DNA of 64,000 bases from Climacium dendroides (Eukaryota; Streptophyta; Bryopsida; Hypnales; Climaciaceae), in contig OX467092.1 in assembly GCA_950106755.1 (NCBI GenBank), forward strand, positions 3,844,001 to 3,908,000, read 5' to 3'. The notes below the pieces were generated by a model. It saw nothing but the letters and a program-made list of their open reading frames with translations. It ran no database searches and was not told the origin of the DNA. Below are positions 1 to 11,349 of this stretch, in pieces. Every line of letters begins with the position of its first letter. Position 1 is the first letter of the stretch. Made by a program: the position numbers and the translations under genes.

Positions 1-273
1 ACATGGACAATCCTATTAGTAAATATGTACATTACGTGCTAGTACTTTAGTACCATGGAAAATACATGATGGTTGTATTTTGTAAGTGTCTTGACATTTG
101 AATATTGATTGCCGCATCTCTATTTGAATATTTCATGACTAATGAGAATTCTTCAACTTTTAAAAAGACTCTATTGGTGATTTCAAATCTAACTTCATTG
201 GAATCAATTACTTATAGATGATCTAGTTATACTTTATTTTCAGAGAAACAATCACAATACTCAACCAACAATC

Positions 274-453
274 ATGAGGTACAATATAGAAAGGCATCTT
301 TTGAATTCAATTATTGTTGTGAAAGCCAAAAGAGGCTCAGATGGACACAAGCCCTTAAAAATTAAGAGAAGAAATCTTAGAAATGATGATGAACAATGTG
401 AATTTCACATACCTCTTCCGTTGTTACAAAACAACGGAGATCACTTCACTTGA
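274..453 (+). CDS. Small ORF, possible upstream exon of the pseudogene
   Basis: A 59-codon open frame with a basic middle (Lys-Arg rich, around residues 17-37), mirrored at 24823-25002 on the minus strand. It lies about 600 bases upstream of the first exon I can place for the ParB/methyltransferase-like pseudogene. I do not recognise it. It could be a leader exon, part of a 5' UTR, or chance. No splice evidence links it. Confidence 0.15.
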   Translation: MRYNIERHLLNSIIVVKAKRGSDGHKPLKIKRRNLRNDDEQCEFHIPLPLLQNNGDHFT

Positions 454-1066
454 AAAACTTTAATTCTGAATAACATCTAAAGATTCAATTTCCTTGATCA
501 CTGAGTAGAAGTATCTTCAAACTATGACACCGGTGTGAAGAGTTGAAGTTTAGGTAGAGCTCAAAACTTTTTCTCCATTAATAACTTGGTGAGTGTATTG
601 TTTTTCTTCATTAATAGCTTTCTGAATTTTTTGTTTCAAGAAAAATTTTGATTGGATTTTTAAATCCAAAAAATGTAGAAAGGTACTTACTCTGTACAAA
701 TTTGAATCCCACTTGTAATGATACCTTCTGGTTCTTCATGAATCTTAGTCAAATTTTACCAAGGCTTAGAGGGAACCTTAAGGTATTCCTACAAGTGGGC
801 TTCAATTAATGGTATTCTAAATGAACCTAATGCTAATCTTTGGCAATATATTTTATGTATTCTTATATAATTGATTTTTGAGTTGTTCTTATTGCTTTTA
901 AGTTCTACTTATATTATCTTTGCGCTTCGTTTGTTTTTTGAATAGCCATGAAATTGTTGAAGGTTTCTGAAAATTGCAATCCTTAAGACTAAAGTCTCTT
1001 TGCTCTTGTTTACTTTGAATCATACAATTAACGAAGACTTTGTTGAATTTGTTGATTGGACAATAG

Positions 1067-4000
1067 GGAGGACCTCGTGGGAGCACATCAACACCCATTG
1101 TAGAACCTGAGGACCTTGTAGTTCCTCATGCAGCAGTGTCTTTCGAGACATTTACACCAACAAATGCATCCATAGACGTCTCTTGTGACGCAAAAGAGGA
1201 CAATGCCGACAAGAAGGACGTGGTAAGTTTTGATGATGTCATGGATGCCGTAGATCGAGCAGTGGATGCCTTTGAGAGCTGAGTAATGAGATGCGTGAGT
1301 AACACCAAGGCACGCAGACGTCGTGAGCGTTTGGCTAGAATCATGAAGATGGCTAGGGCTAGGCCATTTAGATTAATGTCTCCTGAAAGTTCTGAGACCG
1401 AGTATAGTTCAAAGAGTCAAGTTTCCATCTCTATAGATGGTCCAACAATGGAGGACTTCTGTCACTTTGATTGTAGCAAAATTCAAGGTAGATAAGAGGT
1501 TGTCATAATTCACCTTAGTTTTGACGCAAAGGTGGATGTTGACATTGATTGATTCTAATCACTTGGAATCATTTTGTGCACACAAAGATGTAGACCCTTG
1601 CATGTCTAATACAAATTTTTATTTTCTCTATTTTGAAATCACAAATGGTTAAGTACTGCCATGTTATTCCCTTTGAAGTCTTCCAGTAATTGATAAAAAA
1701 ACTTCAATGTATGCATTTCATTTATAAGTTTGATTATAATATTTCAAGTCTATGATTGTTTATTTATTCTTTCTTGTATTGGCAGTTGGATACATCTCCT
1801 TCAATTATGTCACAGGATGAGATCATATTCAAGATCCAAATCAACGATGACACCCCTTAGTCGGACATTGGAGGTGAAGATGAAGGGGAGTTCGCAGAAG
1901 AGGAGGTGACACGAGATGTCTCGGAGGAAGAAGATAAAGACTTGGATGAGGATGAATTACAGTCATATCACAAGGTGGATTTGGTCAAGACCATTGCGTC
2001 TTTGAGAATGAAGCCCGAACATTTCTTTCGACTATGGATTCCACTCTATCAAATGGTAACCATGCCTATGGTAAGGCCAACGCTTGCTTGTGACTTGAAG
2101 CTGCTTGAGCAAGAGTTCAATGGGGGATACCGAGATGGAGCCGCATTTTTTTATGTGACAAAAACAAATGAAGCTAGAGAGGGTTCAACATTCACTATGG
2201 AGGAAATGGAGGGGTGGGATCCGTTGTGGAAAAAGAGGAATGATATCTTCAACGCCAAGATTCAAGCTGTGCCCGAGTTGAAGTTCCTAAAAAACCTAAA
2301 GTTCTTTGTTTGTAACGGTAATCATAGGTTCCTTTCTTGGATGAGTTATATCACCAGAAAACACTCGAAGGATTGGGACTGGCATTGTGCAGTGGGCTCA
2401 ATTATTCTGGATACCAAGGAGAAGACAAAGTTGGTCATGCATGTGATGCATGATATAAACAAGTGAGTTTCTCATTCAAACTTTGTGAAGGGGATTTCAA
2501 TTTGATTTTGATTTTCAAATATTTTATAAGGCTTTCAACCCTTTAAAAAACATGGTTTCCATCAATTTCAAGTCCACATAGGATTCCCTTGTGAAAACCA
2601 ATCTGGTCCATACTTTGTACCGTGTTAAAAAATATGGACTTCTTCCCATTGAGCGATTCAATGAGATGTTGAGATTGTTGAAGCTCAAACGTTGTGGGGC
2701 ACCAAAATCAAAGAGGATTTGGTATTCTATGCCTCTTGAGGTCTTTACAACTTTTATTTTTTGGGTGAGAAATTGTTTGGATCATTTCCTTCTAATTCAT
2801 TTTAGCTTCTATTTAAATATGGTTGTTCCACAACATTGTGACTATGATTTGAATAAGCTTTCACTATTTGATTTTCACTTTTGGAATGCTAATTACTTAA
2901 ATTTTTTGACATTGAATTTGTATAGCAAGAGATATCCCAAGCAATGGATGTTGCAATTCGAAGATACAATGAGATCACACCAGAAAAGGAGAAGACTCCC
3001 GAGGAATTGACGCATGCCATGAGAACTAGAGCAAAGGAAAAGACTGGGAAGTTGAATGTGAAGATGACAAAACTGGTCACGGTGGCCAATCCGGCTCTCA
3101 TGCCGTAATTTCTAGCAGAGGTATATTTCATCCACTTATTCTCATTGGATGACAATAATCTTGGATGGAGTTCAAACTATAATTTACATTGTAGATATTT
3201 TCGAGGCAGGTGGAGAAACATTGGAGTGCAAATGAGGTCCCTGAGATGACTCTTGAGAAACTTCAAATGGTGGCCACTTACAACACCATTCTTTTCCACA
3301 AGACCAAGTTGCCGAAGTGGTGGAACTCCTCGATGTTGTTGCGTGATGCTAGACGGCTTCCATCGAGGCCCTTATCAGAGACACTATTAGGCCCTTTCTT
3401 GAACAAATTTGTGTGGTATGCTAGGGTAAATGTTTCACTGGAAATTGTTAAGATTTTGAGAACCTAAAAGTTAGTAATAAATGAAATTATGTATTCTATA
3501 AATTCTTGTACCACAATATATATTCTTTGAAATGATCCAATTTACGATTTTTATAGATTAAAGACGCAACCAATGAAAACTTCGAGGAAGTGTTCAAGCA
3601 AGACAACATCAACATCAATATGAACACTCCACTGCAACCTGAGACCTTGTCGGATTATCTAAAAGGGTGGAGGAGGAAGATTTGGAATTAAGGCTTCATG
3701 GCTCACCTCAGAGGAACAAACTACTTCAAGAAAAATGAAAACTTCATGACATACGAGGATGGGAAGCAAGCAATGCGAAGTTTTTTTTTCTGGTATGTCT
3801 TAAATACTTTATAAAAATTTGATTCATAATATGTGAGAATTCTAGATTATGCAATGTCTTTGTTTTTGTTGGATACATTTATTTTGGAAAAAAAAATGGA
3901 AACATAGGAGAAGTTAGAAAATGAGGGGTCCATGAGGTACCTCTAAGACCACTATCGGATCTGACAGTGGGTGGAGTGGTATTTGTTGGACCCCCTAATT

Positions 4001-5340
4001 TTGTCACCTCAAAGTCCTAAAATAAATTTTTTTTCATACCAATTTTTATAGAGATATTCAAAGTAATGTGTTGATGTAGTATTGCATGAAGTTGAAATGG
4101 CATTTTGGCCTTCCTTGGTATGTTCTTATTGATCTTTGATGGACATTGTGTTCTCTTATTTGGCAGGTACTTCAAGCATGAATTAGAGGCAAAAGGGGCA
4201 ATTGACAAAAAAGACTTGCCTCCATTTCTCTCAAATTTTTTTGATTGTAGTTCCTTGGATTGCATGTACACGCCAAACCAGTTACGAACATACACCATGG
4301 CTCACCTCAGTGGTGGCAGATGGTACATTGATTGTTCCATTGCCTACACACATCCATCAAAGCTACAACTACGGCAATTTTTGGAGGAACTTGGTACTAT
4401 TGACATGGATGTGGACGAGTTTCCAGGGTTCAATGATAAGCAGAGGGAGAGGGCCATTGCATGGAGGGAAACCAATGATAGGAAAAAAGTAGCTTGACTC
4501 CAAGCTGTTCTAGACAACAAAGAAAAGGAGGCAGAACGTGTGGCTAAGTTGGCAGAGAAGGAGAAGGAGAAGGAGGACAAATCCAAGGCAAAAGAGAAGA
4601 AAAAGGACGACGCTGGAGACATCGTTCCGACATCATCAACAATGGATCAAAACTCGTAGATGGAAGGTGGAGTTCACATTGAGATGAAGAGGAAGGCGAT
4701 GCTGCTAGAGTTCACAAATTCACAGAAGATGTTGTAACACAAGGAATAGAAGTAATTGACATTGCTGACGATGACAACGTGACCTCGGAGGAGTTGGTGC
4801 TCAACGTCTCCATTGAAGAGGTTGTCAATAATGAAAAAACGTAGGGCTCCAATTGCTACACCGAAGTTATGGATTTTCTTTAAAAGGTAAAGTACATGTT
4901 TTTTTAATCAAAAGTTTGATATAAAAAGTACACAACTATACCTTCTTCTTGATGAAGACTTATCACTTGACATTTTGTATTTGTAGATGGTGGTAGGGAA
5001 GGCCAAGGTGTGTAATGGAGTGGTCAATCAGTGGCCAGGATTCAACCTCATGCTCTTTGACTACTAGGAAAATTTGTCGGTGTCGAGGGTGTCGGCTCCA
5101 AATACTCACGTGCCTTTCTAGAACTCAGATCCAAAGTACAATATGATCAATGAAGCATTTTTCTTTGCAAAAAAACATTTGCAGGACCACAGTTGCATTG
5201 TAGTGTTCCATTTATGGAGCGTGGATGCCAAAAACACCATTGCAAGCCTATGTGAAGGGTATAGTATAATGGTGAAGAAGAAAAAGTGGATGGGCATGAA
5301 TTGGGTGCATTTAACTTCGGCTATAGACTAAATGAGTACA
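1067..5340 (+). pseudogene. ParB-like/DNA methyltransferase-like pseudogene, 3'-truncated copy
   Basis: This is the left-arm copy of the multi-exon pseudogene described in full at 18908-24209. Proposed exons are 1067-1498, 1786-2462, 2582-2764, 2926-3120, 3210-3425, 3557-3792, 4167-4886 and 4987-5340. Most are bounded by AG and GT and most keep phase across joins. The copy stops where the inverted repeat ends, so the methyltransferase motif I half is missing. The downstream DNA (from 5343) is unrelated LINE-like sequence. It shares all the in-frame stops of the right copy over this span and has one more, a TAA at 5328-5330 where the right copy has CAA. Truncation and stops mean it cannot encode the full product. 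Short fragments could be translated, but nothing shows that they are. Confidence 0.75.
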
Positions 5341-5419
5341 GTATGTATCTATGGGTTTTCAGAGGTCTAAATAGTTGGCACCTAAATACTAGTTTCTAAC
5401 TTGGTGACCCTCTTCATCA

Positions 5420-5945
5420 ACTCCCAAGTGTGAGGACATTCTCATAAAGGATGGATTCTGGTTTCTTTTGAATAGGAGGTACATCATAAATCCTAAATGA
5501 GCATTAGGAACTTTCTAGTTAAGCCATTTTCTCGGAACAATTTCCATATTCAATACGTGCCAAATGAAAGTAGCTTGCTTCTTAGATCTAAAATTATACC
5601 ATAGAAGTTGAAATATTTTCTTGATCATTTGGTCTGAGTAGTTTGGAGCCTTTAGTGTGTGAATTCCTACAAGGAATTCCCCCACTGATCAAAGTGGGTG
5701 TCTAAGCCCTTGTTTCGCAATGCATGCAAAGAAAGGGCCTCCTTCAAGTTGCTGATTTTTTCTAAGACCATTATCTCGTGTTCTAGGGAAGGTTTTCAAT
5801 GATCTCTCTAAGTAGTATCTCCATTTTGTTTAGATGTTCTAGAGCTTTTTTGGATTGCATCCTGTGAAAAGGCATGCCTTGGCATCCCATAAGATGCCTT
5901 TTGCCAATTTAAGGCCTACCATGGATAAGGTTGTCATGTTTTTGA
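5420..5945 (-). pseudogene. Probable LINE ORF2 fragment (post-RT region)
   Basis: Read on the minus strand with stops and shifts, this stretch gives KLAKGILWDAKACLF, then QMIKKIFQLLWYNFRSKKQA, then VPRKWLN and a Leu-Gly. This resembles the region after the reverse transcriptase of plant non-LTR retrotransposons, where an (I/F)LW...KK..(I/A)W...PK pattern is usual. There is no intact frame. It has the same orientation as the RT relic at 13150-14890, so both could be pieces of one LINE split by later insertions. It begins about 80 bases after the end of the left inverted-repeat arm. Confidence 0.45.
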
Positions 5946-6273
5946 GTTTTTGTGATGTATTGAATGTCTGATGTCGTGTGTCACTGTCTTTTAGAGACAT
6001 CTATTGTTGCCAAATAAAGTCATCAATGCCAGTTGGTACAATTTGAACTCACTATAATTATGAATTTAAATTTAGAATGTACAGTGACTCCAAAAATTGA
6101 GTCTATATGAGGAATGAGCACATTCAAATGACAATACTGCAAACAAAAATGATTGAAATTAGAAGCTGTAAAAACAAAAAATGTAGAGTATGAAGTGCTG
6201 CACAATACCACAATAAGAAAAAGATGATTTGAATTACATCAAAACAACAAAGATGATTGAAGCAAAGTATATA

Positions 6274-7459
6274 CATTGACTCAGATTTTGCACTACATTT
6301 TAGAAGCCACTTAAAAATTTGTCCACCGTCCTTTTGTAGCCAAAACTACTGTAATTTGATTAGGCATGCTAGCATACAATCTCTTACATTCTTCTAAATT
6401 AATAGAGAAGAAAACTTCTTGCACTCGCTCCCATAATTGAAGGATACCACTAGGAGGAGTAGAGTAGTAGTTCAATCACTGTTTGAGTGAAGCCCATATA
6501 TGTTCAATAGGATTTAGGTTTGGAGATTGTGCTGGCCACTCTAAAACACAAAATGGTTGCTTCCCAAAACAATCTTTGTTGTATGCACACCAGCATTGTC
6601 CTGTTGAAAAATCGCTTTTTCAAGATTGAATTCAAATCTACATAATGTAGTGTACAAATCTTGCTCTAAAATTGCAATGTAACCTCTAGCATTCAAGCAC
6701 CCTTATATATTGTGCAATGAACCCAATCCTCTACAAGTCCAAAGCATTATGTCACTGCCACCATGCTTAACAATTTGGGTTACTGCACACAAAGGAATGT
6801 TCTCTTTGTCCTCAATCCAATACCAAGTCCTCCCATCTGAGTTGAAACGACTTATTTTCGTTTCATCACTAAACACCACTCGCTCCCAATCACTCACTGT
6901 CCAATCTTCGTAGGTTTCAACAAAACAAAATCTCTCCTTGATGTTCTTCTGACTCAACATAGGCTTCTTAATCTTTGGAAAAGAAGATAATCCTCTCTCT
7001 CAATGCATTCCTCAAGGTGTTGTCACACATTTCTACACCCGTCTCTCTTCGAAGCACTTTTGCTACCTCTATTGTAGTTTCTAAACCACCAACTGTAACT
7101 AGGTGTGAAGCATATCGCTTCTTCTACTTTGTAAGGACCTTAATATGACCTCCTTTAGACAATTCTAGGTTGTGAGAAACTTTCTTTCTCACTCTATTAA
7201 TTGTACTTTGCGACAAACTCACAATGTCTGCAATCTCTCTACTACTTCTACCTTTTTCTATCAAAACTATAATGTTTTGTTATTTCTCTCGAGAAATTGG
7301 CCTCATCTTCCCTCACAACCTCTACAAACCCACAAGAAGTACTCAATACAATACAACAAAACCTTCAAGAAAAAAAATGACCAAAATCGATGAAAAAACA
7401 ACGACGTATGAGTCGCCGAAGAAGACAACTATGAGCGTCGCAAAAACTGAGTCTGTGCA
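6274..7459 (-). mobile_element. Decayed Tc1/mariner element
   Basis: The element is 1.19 kb, the usual size for Tc1. Its ends are CATTGACTCAGATTTTGC on the left and, reverse complemented, CACAGACTCAGTTTTTGC on the right, with TA dinucleotides next to both ends (6272-6273, 7460-7461) as expected for the TA target-site duplication of this superfamily. It encloses the transposase pseudogene at 6311-7306. The terminal repeats differ from each other at a few positions, in keeping with an old insertion. Confidence 0.75.
6311..7306 (-). pseudogene. Tc1-type DDE transposase pseudogene
   Basis: The likely start is ATG at 7304-7306 (MRPISREK). An N-terminal helix-turn-helix follows (SREIADIVSLSQSTINRVRK), binding terminal repeats in this family. 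The catalytic core is visible as VVFSDETKISRF with W nearby (first Asp), then QQDNAGVHTTK (second Asp), then WPAQSPNLNPIEHIW (Glu of the DD34E triad). KHGGSDIMLW is the conserved Gly-rich strand between them. The reading is broken by at least three stops (two in the N-terminal third, one after the final Glu motif) and by frameshifts, including one near 6970 and one before the WPAQSPN motif. The product would be inactive. The frame ends with TAA at 6311-6313, about 40 bases inside the left terminal repeat. Confidence 0.9.
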
Positions 7460-7507
7460 TAATCAACGTCTTCTTTTCTCTCACCTAAATCCTATTAAGT
7501 TTGATGA

Positions 7508-8354
7508 TCAAGGTTGCACGGATACTGGGACGCTCGGACGTCCGGACGGATGTCCAACATCCGCGTCCACGGGTTTTTGAGCGTCCGGCGACATAGACCT
7601 GTGCGACTCCCATACGTCCAATGGACGGGCTATCAGGCAGACGGAAGAGCCAACGGAGCGGACGGGGCGACCGCAGTGACAACGGACAAGGCCGACCACG
7701 CGGACTGGGCGAACAGCGCCGACCGATCGGATCGGGCGGACGGGGCCGACCTCGCGGACGGAGGCGGAGTCCATCGTGTCCTTGATCGGACGGCCGGGGG
7801 AATCGGACCGCAAAAGCCGTCCAATGCAGCCCTAAATCCGACGGCTGAACGAAAATCTCCGTCCGCTCGGTGGGTTGGCCGCGTGGCGCATCCGACCGCG
7901 TGGCAATTTTAGATTATAATAATGAATGAATGCAACTTATTCATTTAGAATTGTTCACACACCAAGTCGGAAGAGGCGCGCAGAGACCAATTGCCGCTGG
8001 ATCACCCACTCCGCAAGGGAAACAATTGTGCGGACTGAGTCATCCGCTGCATTCTTTATACCGACCGCTGGGGCGGACATCGTTGTCGGCTTGAGGGTCG
8101 GACGGCAAGATCGGACGAACAACGCGAGTCTGCACCTTCCATCGTATGGTCGAGAACGATGTACGGATGGACGAGTCGGACAGACGCATCGACCGCCTTG
8201 CCGACGGGCCGTCTGCCGAGCGGACGGGTGGATGGGCAGATGGCTAGACTTCTTCCGCCCCGACCGATTGGCCGACCGGCCGTTGATCCGTCCGCTCATC
8301 GGATGGGCCGACGATTTCACCGACCGCTTGGTCGGTGCACCGTCCATTGAGTAG
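7508..8354. repeat. CpG-dense GC-rich island 1
   Basis: A roughly 850-base stretch built from words such as CGGACGG, CGACCG and GTCCG, set in AT-rich surroundings. Open frames occur on both strands in several phases, as composition alone would give. None has a recognisable domain, so I do not call a gene. A short AT-rich gap (about 7912-7960) divides it in two. The left edge lies about 50 bases from the end of the Tc1 element. The same word style recurs at 10770-10970 and 12365-12665. Confidence 0.7.
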
Positions 8355-8523
8355 ACGGGAAGACGAATTTGGATTCTCTGAACTCAATTATTTGCAAGTA
8401 GAATCCAAAGAAGTGAGGTGGCAGATCGTCAGTTCCTCACTATCTTCAGGTGAGGACATCAGAACTTTAAAAATTGAAGGCGAGAATTCTGCCCCTTCAA
8501 TCTGAAACTCAAAAACAACTCCA

Positions 8524-8556
8524 TACCCTAAACCCTAAACCCTATACCCTAAAAAC
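8524..8556. repeat. Interstitial plant telomere repeat
   Basis: About four units of CCCTAAA with one interruption (CCCTATA), followed by a degenerate CCCTAAAAACC. This is the Arabidopsis-type telomere repeat read on its C-rich strand, and it marks the window as plant-lineage nuclear DNA. It lies about 170 bases after GC-rich island 1. Confidence 0.85.
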
Positions 8557-10769
8557 CATAAATCCTACCCGTAATTGTGAACTCTACTCCCTTTTAGAAT
8601 TTTGATATTTCTCTTCATCAAATATGTTTGTAATTGACTCATTGTTACATCTTATGAGTACTTTGTGTACAAACTATAAATATATAGAGAGGGAGAAAGA
8701 GAGAATTTTTATGGTAATATTAAAAAATATATAATTGAAGAAAAAAGAAGTCTTCAATCATTTTCTATAATCATAAAATTATGATTCTTTGTGAAATGTA
8801 AACTTTTGCATGTCACATACAGGAAATAATTTGGAATACTATAGTGATAATATTGAACAAATAAATCATAACCCATAAGTCAATTACAAATGTAAGGCAT
8901 TAGGAATTTTTATGTTGTTTTCATTAATCTAATAATCTATAATGATTGTTATATTCTCTTAGAAACACAAGCAATTTGTTCAACTTCATGAATTCTTCAA
9001 TTTATGGACTTGAAGTCTTGAAAGTTAGAAAGTTAAAATGAGTGAAGGTTGTTTCAAGTTCACTTATACAATGTAAACCCTCCCTAGAAATTTGTTTATT
9101 ATGATGTTGAATTATGAATTCAACAGGTTCAATGCAAAAGTCTCTATTTTCATTTAAATTGATTGAAATCAATGTACATTAAAGTCAATATTCCAATGTG
9201 AATTTTAAAGTGGGTGTTATACTGTCATTGCAATTGAATTTGACTTCCATTTTTCCAAATTGAAATTGCCTTTCAAACTGAAATTGAACATGATATATTG
9301 ACATGCAAATGCAATTTGAAATGGAATGTGCATTCAAATTGAAATGGAAGGTAGGAGAGAAATAGTAACAAATTTGAATTTGAATTTGAATTTGAATGCA
9401 ACTCAAGTAATTCAAATTACATTTGAATTTTTGATTTTAATAACCTTATAATGTAGAACTTCAATTGATTTTCCAAACACATTCATTTGGAATTGTAATA
9501 AAAACAATGCACTAGTGTACTACAATTAGAATTTCAATTCCAATTTTGTTGGAATATTAATTTGATCATTTGAGCTTTCCAACCTTTTTTAGAAATGTAT
9601 TGTAGTACACATGAAAGCCATATCGAATTCTAATTTTCTCCAATTTTATTAATGTAAAATACAAATCAGTAATTCAATTTTCAATATAGATTTTTAGATT
9701 GAGTTATGATCCCCAATGAAACTATATTTTACTTCAATTTCCAATCTAATTGAATATGTAGTTGCCAATTATGTCAAATGCAAATACAATGTTTAATCCA
9801 AATTGAAAATGAATCTAAATCCTAATTGACTTCAATTTCACATTCCCTTGGAATTCAATTTTTCTGAAATTCCAATGAATTTAGTTCACCTTCAAATCGC
9901 TACTTATGGAAATCAATGAAATTTGGATTAAATATTTTGTTTTACAATTTGGTTGGAGGGTTCAAATGACAAAGAATACAAATGTAGGGTTGCCACATAG
10001 AGCTTTCCCCTTCGCTACATGAAACCTTGTTTTCATTTAAAACCGTTTTCATTTATAGTTTGACCATATAAACATATGCACTGTAATTTACTAAAGAATG
10101 CAACATGGTGACATACTGACATGGCCGTGCAACACTATAGCCCTGAAATCAAAAAATATTTAAGTAATTCACTCTTGCAAATCATTTCACAATTTCATGT
10201 CAACACTTCTTTTGATGTTACTTCAACTATAAGTTGCTAAATCAAAATATTTTAGATTTTTACTGCAAACTAAGTACAAACGAGTACTTACAACCTTGTA
10301 AGGCTTTGGATTTTCTAGTAGTAGGTTTCATTCAAGATTCGTTGGCAAGGGCTTCAACTTTGTTATTGTTCATTCCCAAATTTTGTATAATTTGTACAAT
10401 TTGTAAAACCAAAATTCCCCCTTCCCAAAATGTCATGGTCATATGGTATTGATGTTCCTTGAAGGCTGGAAGGGATGATTTTTGACTTCTAGTCGGAGAT
10501 TTCTAAATCACAATAGTGTTACGAAAATCTTTGAACGGAATTCAACTTCCACCTCTTCCAACCTTATAGGAACATCTACTTAAACAAGAGGACCAACTCC
10601 TTCATCCAATCATCCTCCCCCTTCCCCCCAAATCATGACCGCAAGTGATCGAACCTCGGACCTCAAGACCAGAACCACAGTCTTCTAGGTATCATTATGG
10701 AAAATTATCATAGTAATGAGATTCAGAAAATCCACTTTCCCGAATGGCAAATGAGCTTTTAATCATTCG
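8557..10769. other. AT-rich stretch without a gene
   Basis: No coding signal is recognised. From about 9180 to 9900 the sequence is unusually dense in the words AATTGAAAT, TTCAATT and CAAATTG on both strands, giving many short imperfect palindromes. A (TTTGAA)4 microsatellite lies at 9373-9396. The remainder shows nothing I can name. Confidence 0.6.
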
Positions 10770-10970
10770 TGTCACCTTTATGCGGTCGGACCATCCGCAG
10801 CCTCCCTAGCGGTTGGACAACCCATTGTGGACCTGCGGTCGACCCATCCGCGCGGTCGGACAGTCCGGTGCAGACCTGCGGTCGGCACCGTCCGTTGCAA
10901 TCGGCCCATCCGCGGCCTCCCATGCGGTCAGAGAGTCTGCTGCGGTTGCGGCCAGCCGGCAACAAAGAAC
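10770..10970. repeat. CpG-dense GC-rich island 2, degenerate tandem repeat
   Basis: At least three units of about 45-50 bases each begin with a form of GCGGTCGGACCATCCG, and a partial fourth follows. Units diverge strongly from one another. The open frames here exist on both strands and match nothing, so they are treated as composition effects. The word usage links it to islands 1 and 3. Confidence 0.6.
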
Positions 10971-11349
10971 CACAAATTCTGTAATTCTGTATTTACAGAT
11001 TTTAATTCTGATTTAAGCTTTCTGTCTGAGGTTCATTATTTCTAAGTTCCAACGCTTCCCAAGAAATTATCTGATTTATTTGTTTTGTACATGGAGAATT
11101 CATAACCAAAATACATACAGTAAAGACTTCTTCAATTTCCTATTCAACCAAAAACAATGAATATAAAAGGTTTATTACATTTTTCAAAATAAACACGCAA
11201 ATTCATATTATAGAATAATGCATGTCAAATGCCAAACCTCATTTCTCCTAAGTTCATAAGCTCTTCCAAATTCAAATCATAAAGATTTGAACAACTGTCC
11301 ATGTAATATACTCTAATCTAACCCGTTCTAAGAATATAAGATTCAATTC

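Larger units (their letters stand above)
1..5342. repeat. Left arm of giant inverted repeat
   Basis: Position x on the plus strand pairs with position 25276-x on the minus strand from base 1 to base 5342. The same offset holds for every open frame compared (898 to 5331), through several homopolymer runs, so the arms differ by no net insertion or deletion. I saw only two substitutions, at 5296 (A against T) and 5329 (T against C, which turns a Gln codon into a stop). Pairing breaks at 5343. Base 1 still pairs, so the arm may extend left of the window. The comparison rests on coordinates, translations and spot checks, not on a full base-by-base alignment. Confidence 0.95.

Noticed and set aside
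4344..4622. Ser/Phe-rich 92-codon minus-strand frame (mirror at 20654-20932)
   Set aside because: It is the reverse of the Lys/Glu-rich stretch in exon 7 of the pseudogene.
1067..5340. Reassigned genetic code (stop codons read as Gln/Arg)
   Set aside because: The intact TIC gene ends in TGA and uses only CAG/CAA for Gln with no in-frame stops, and the TE relics also carry stops. Pseudogene decay is simpler.
7485..8354. Several overlapping open frames in GC-rich island 1
   Set aside because: Frames are open on both strands in several phases, with no domain or codon signature.
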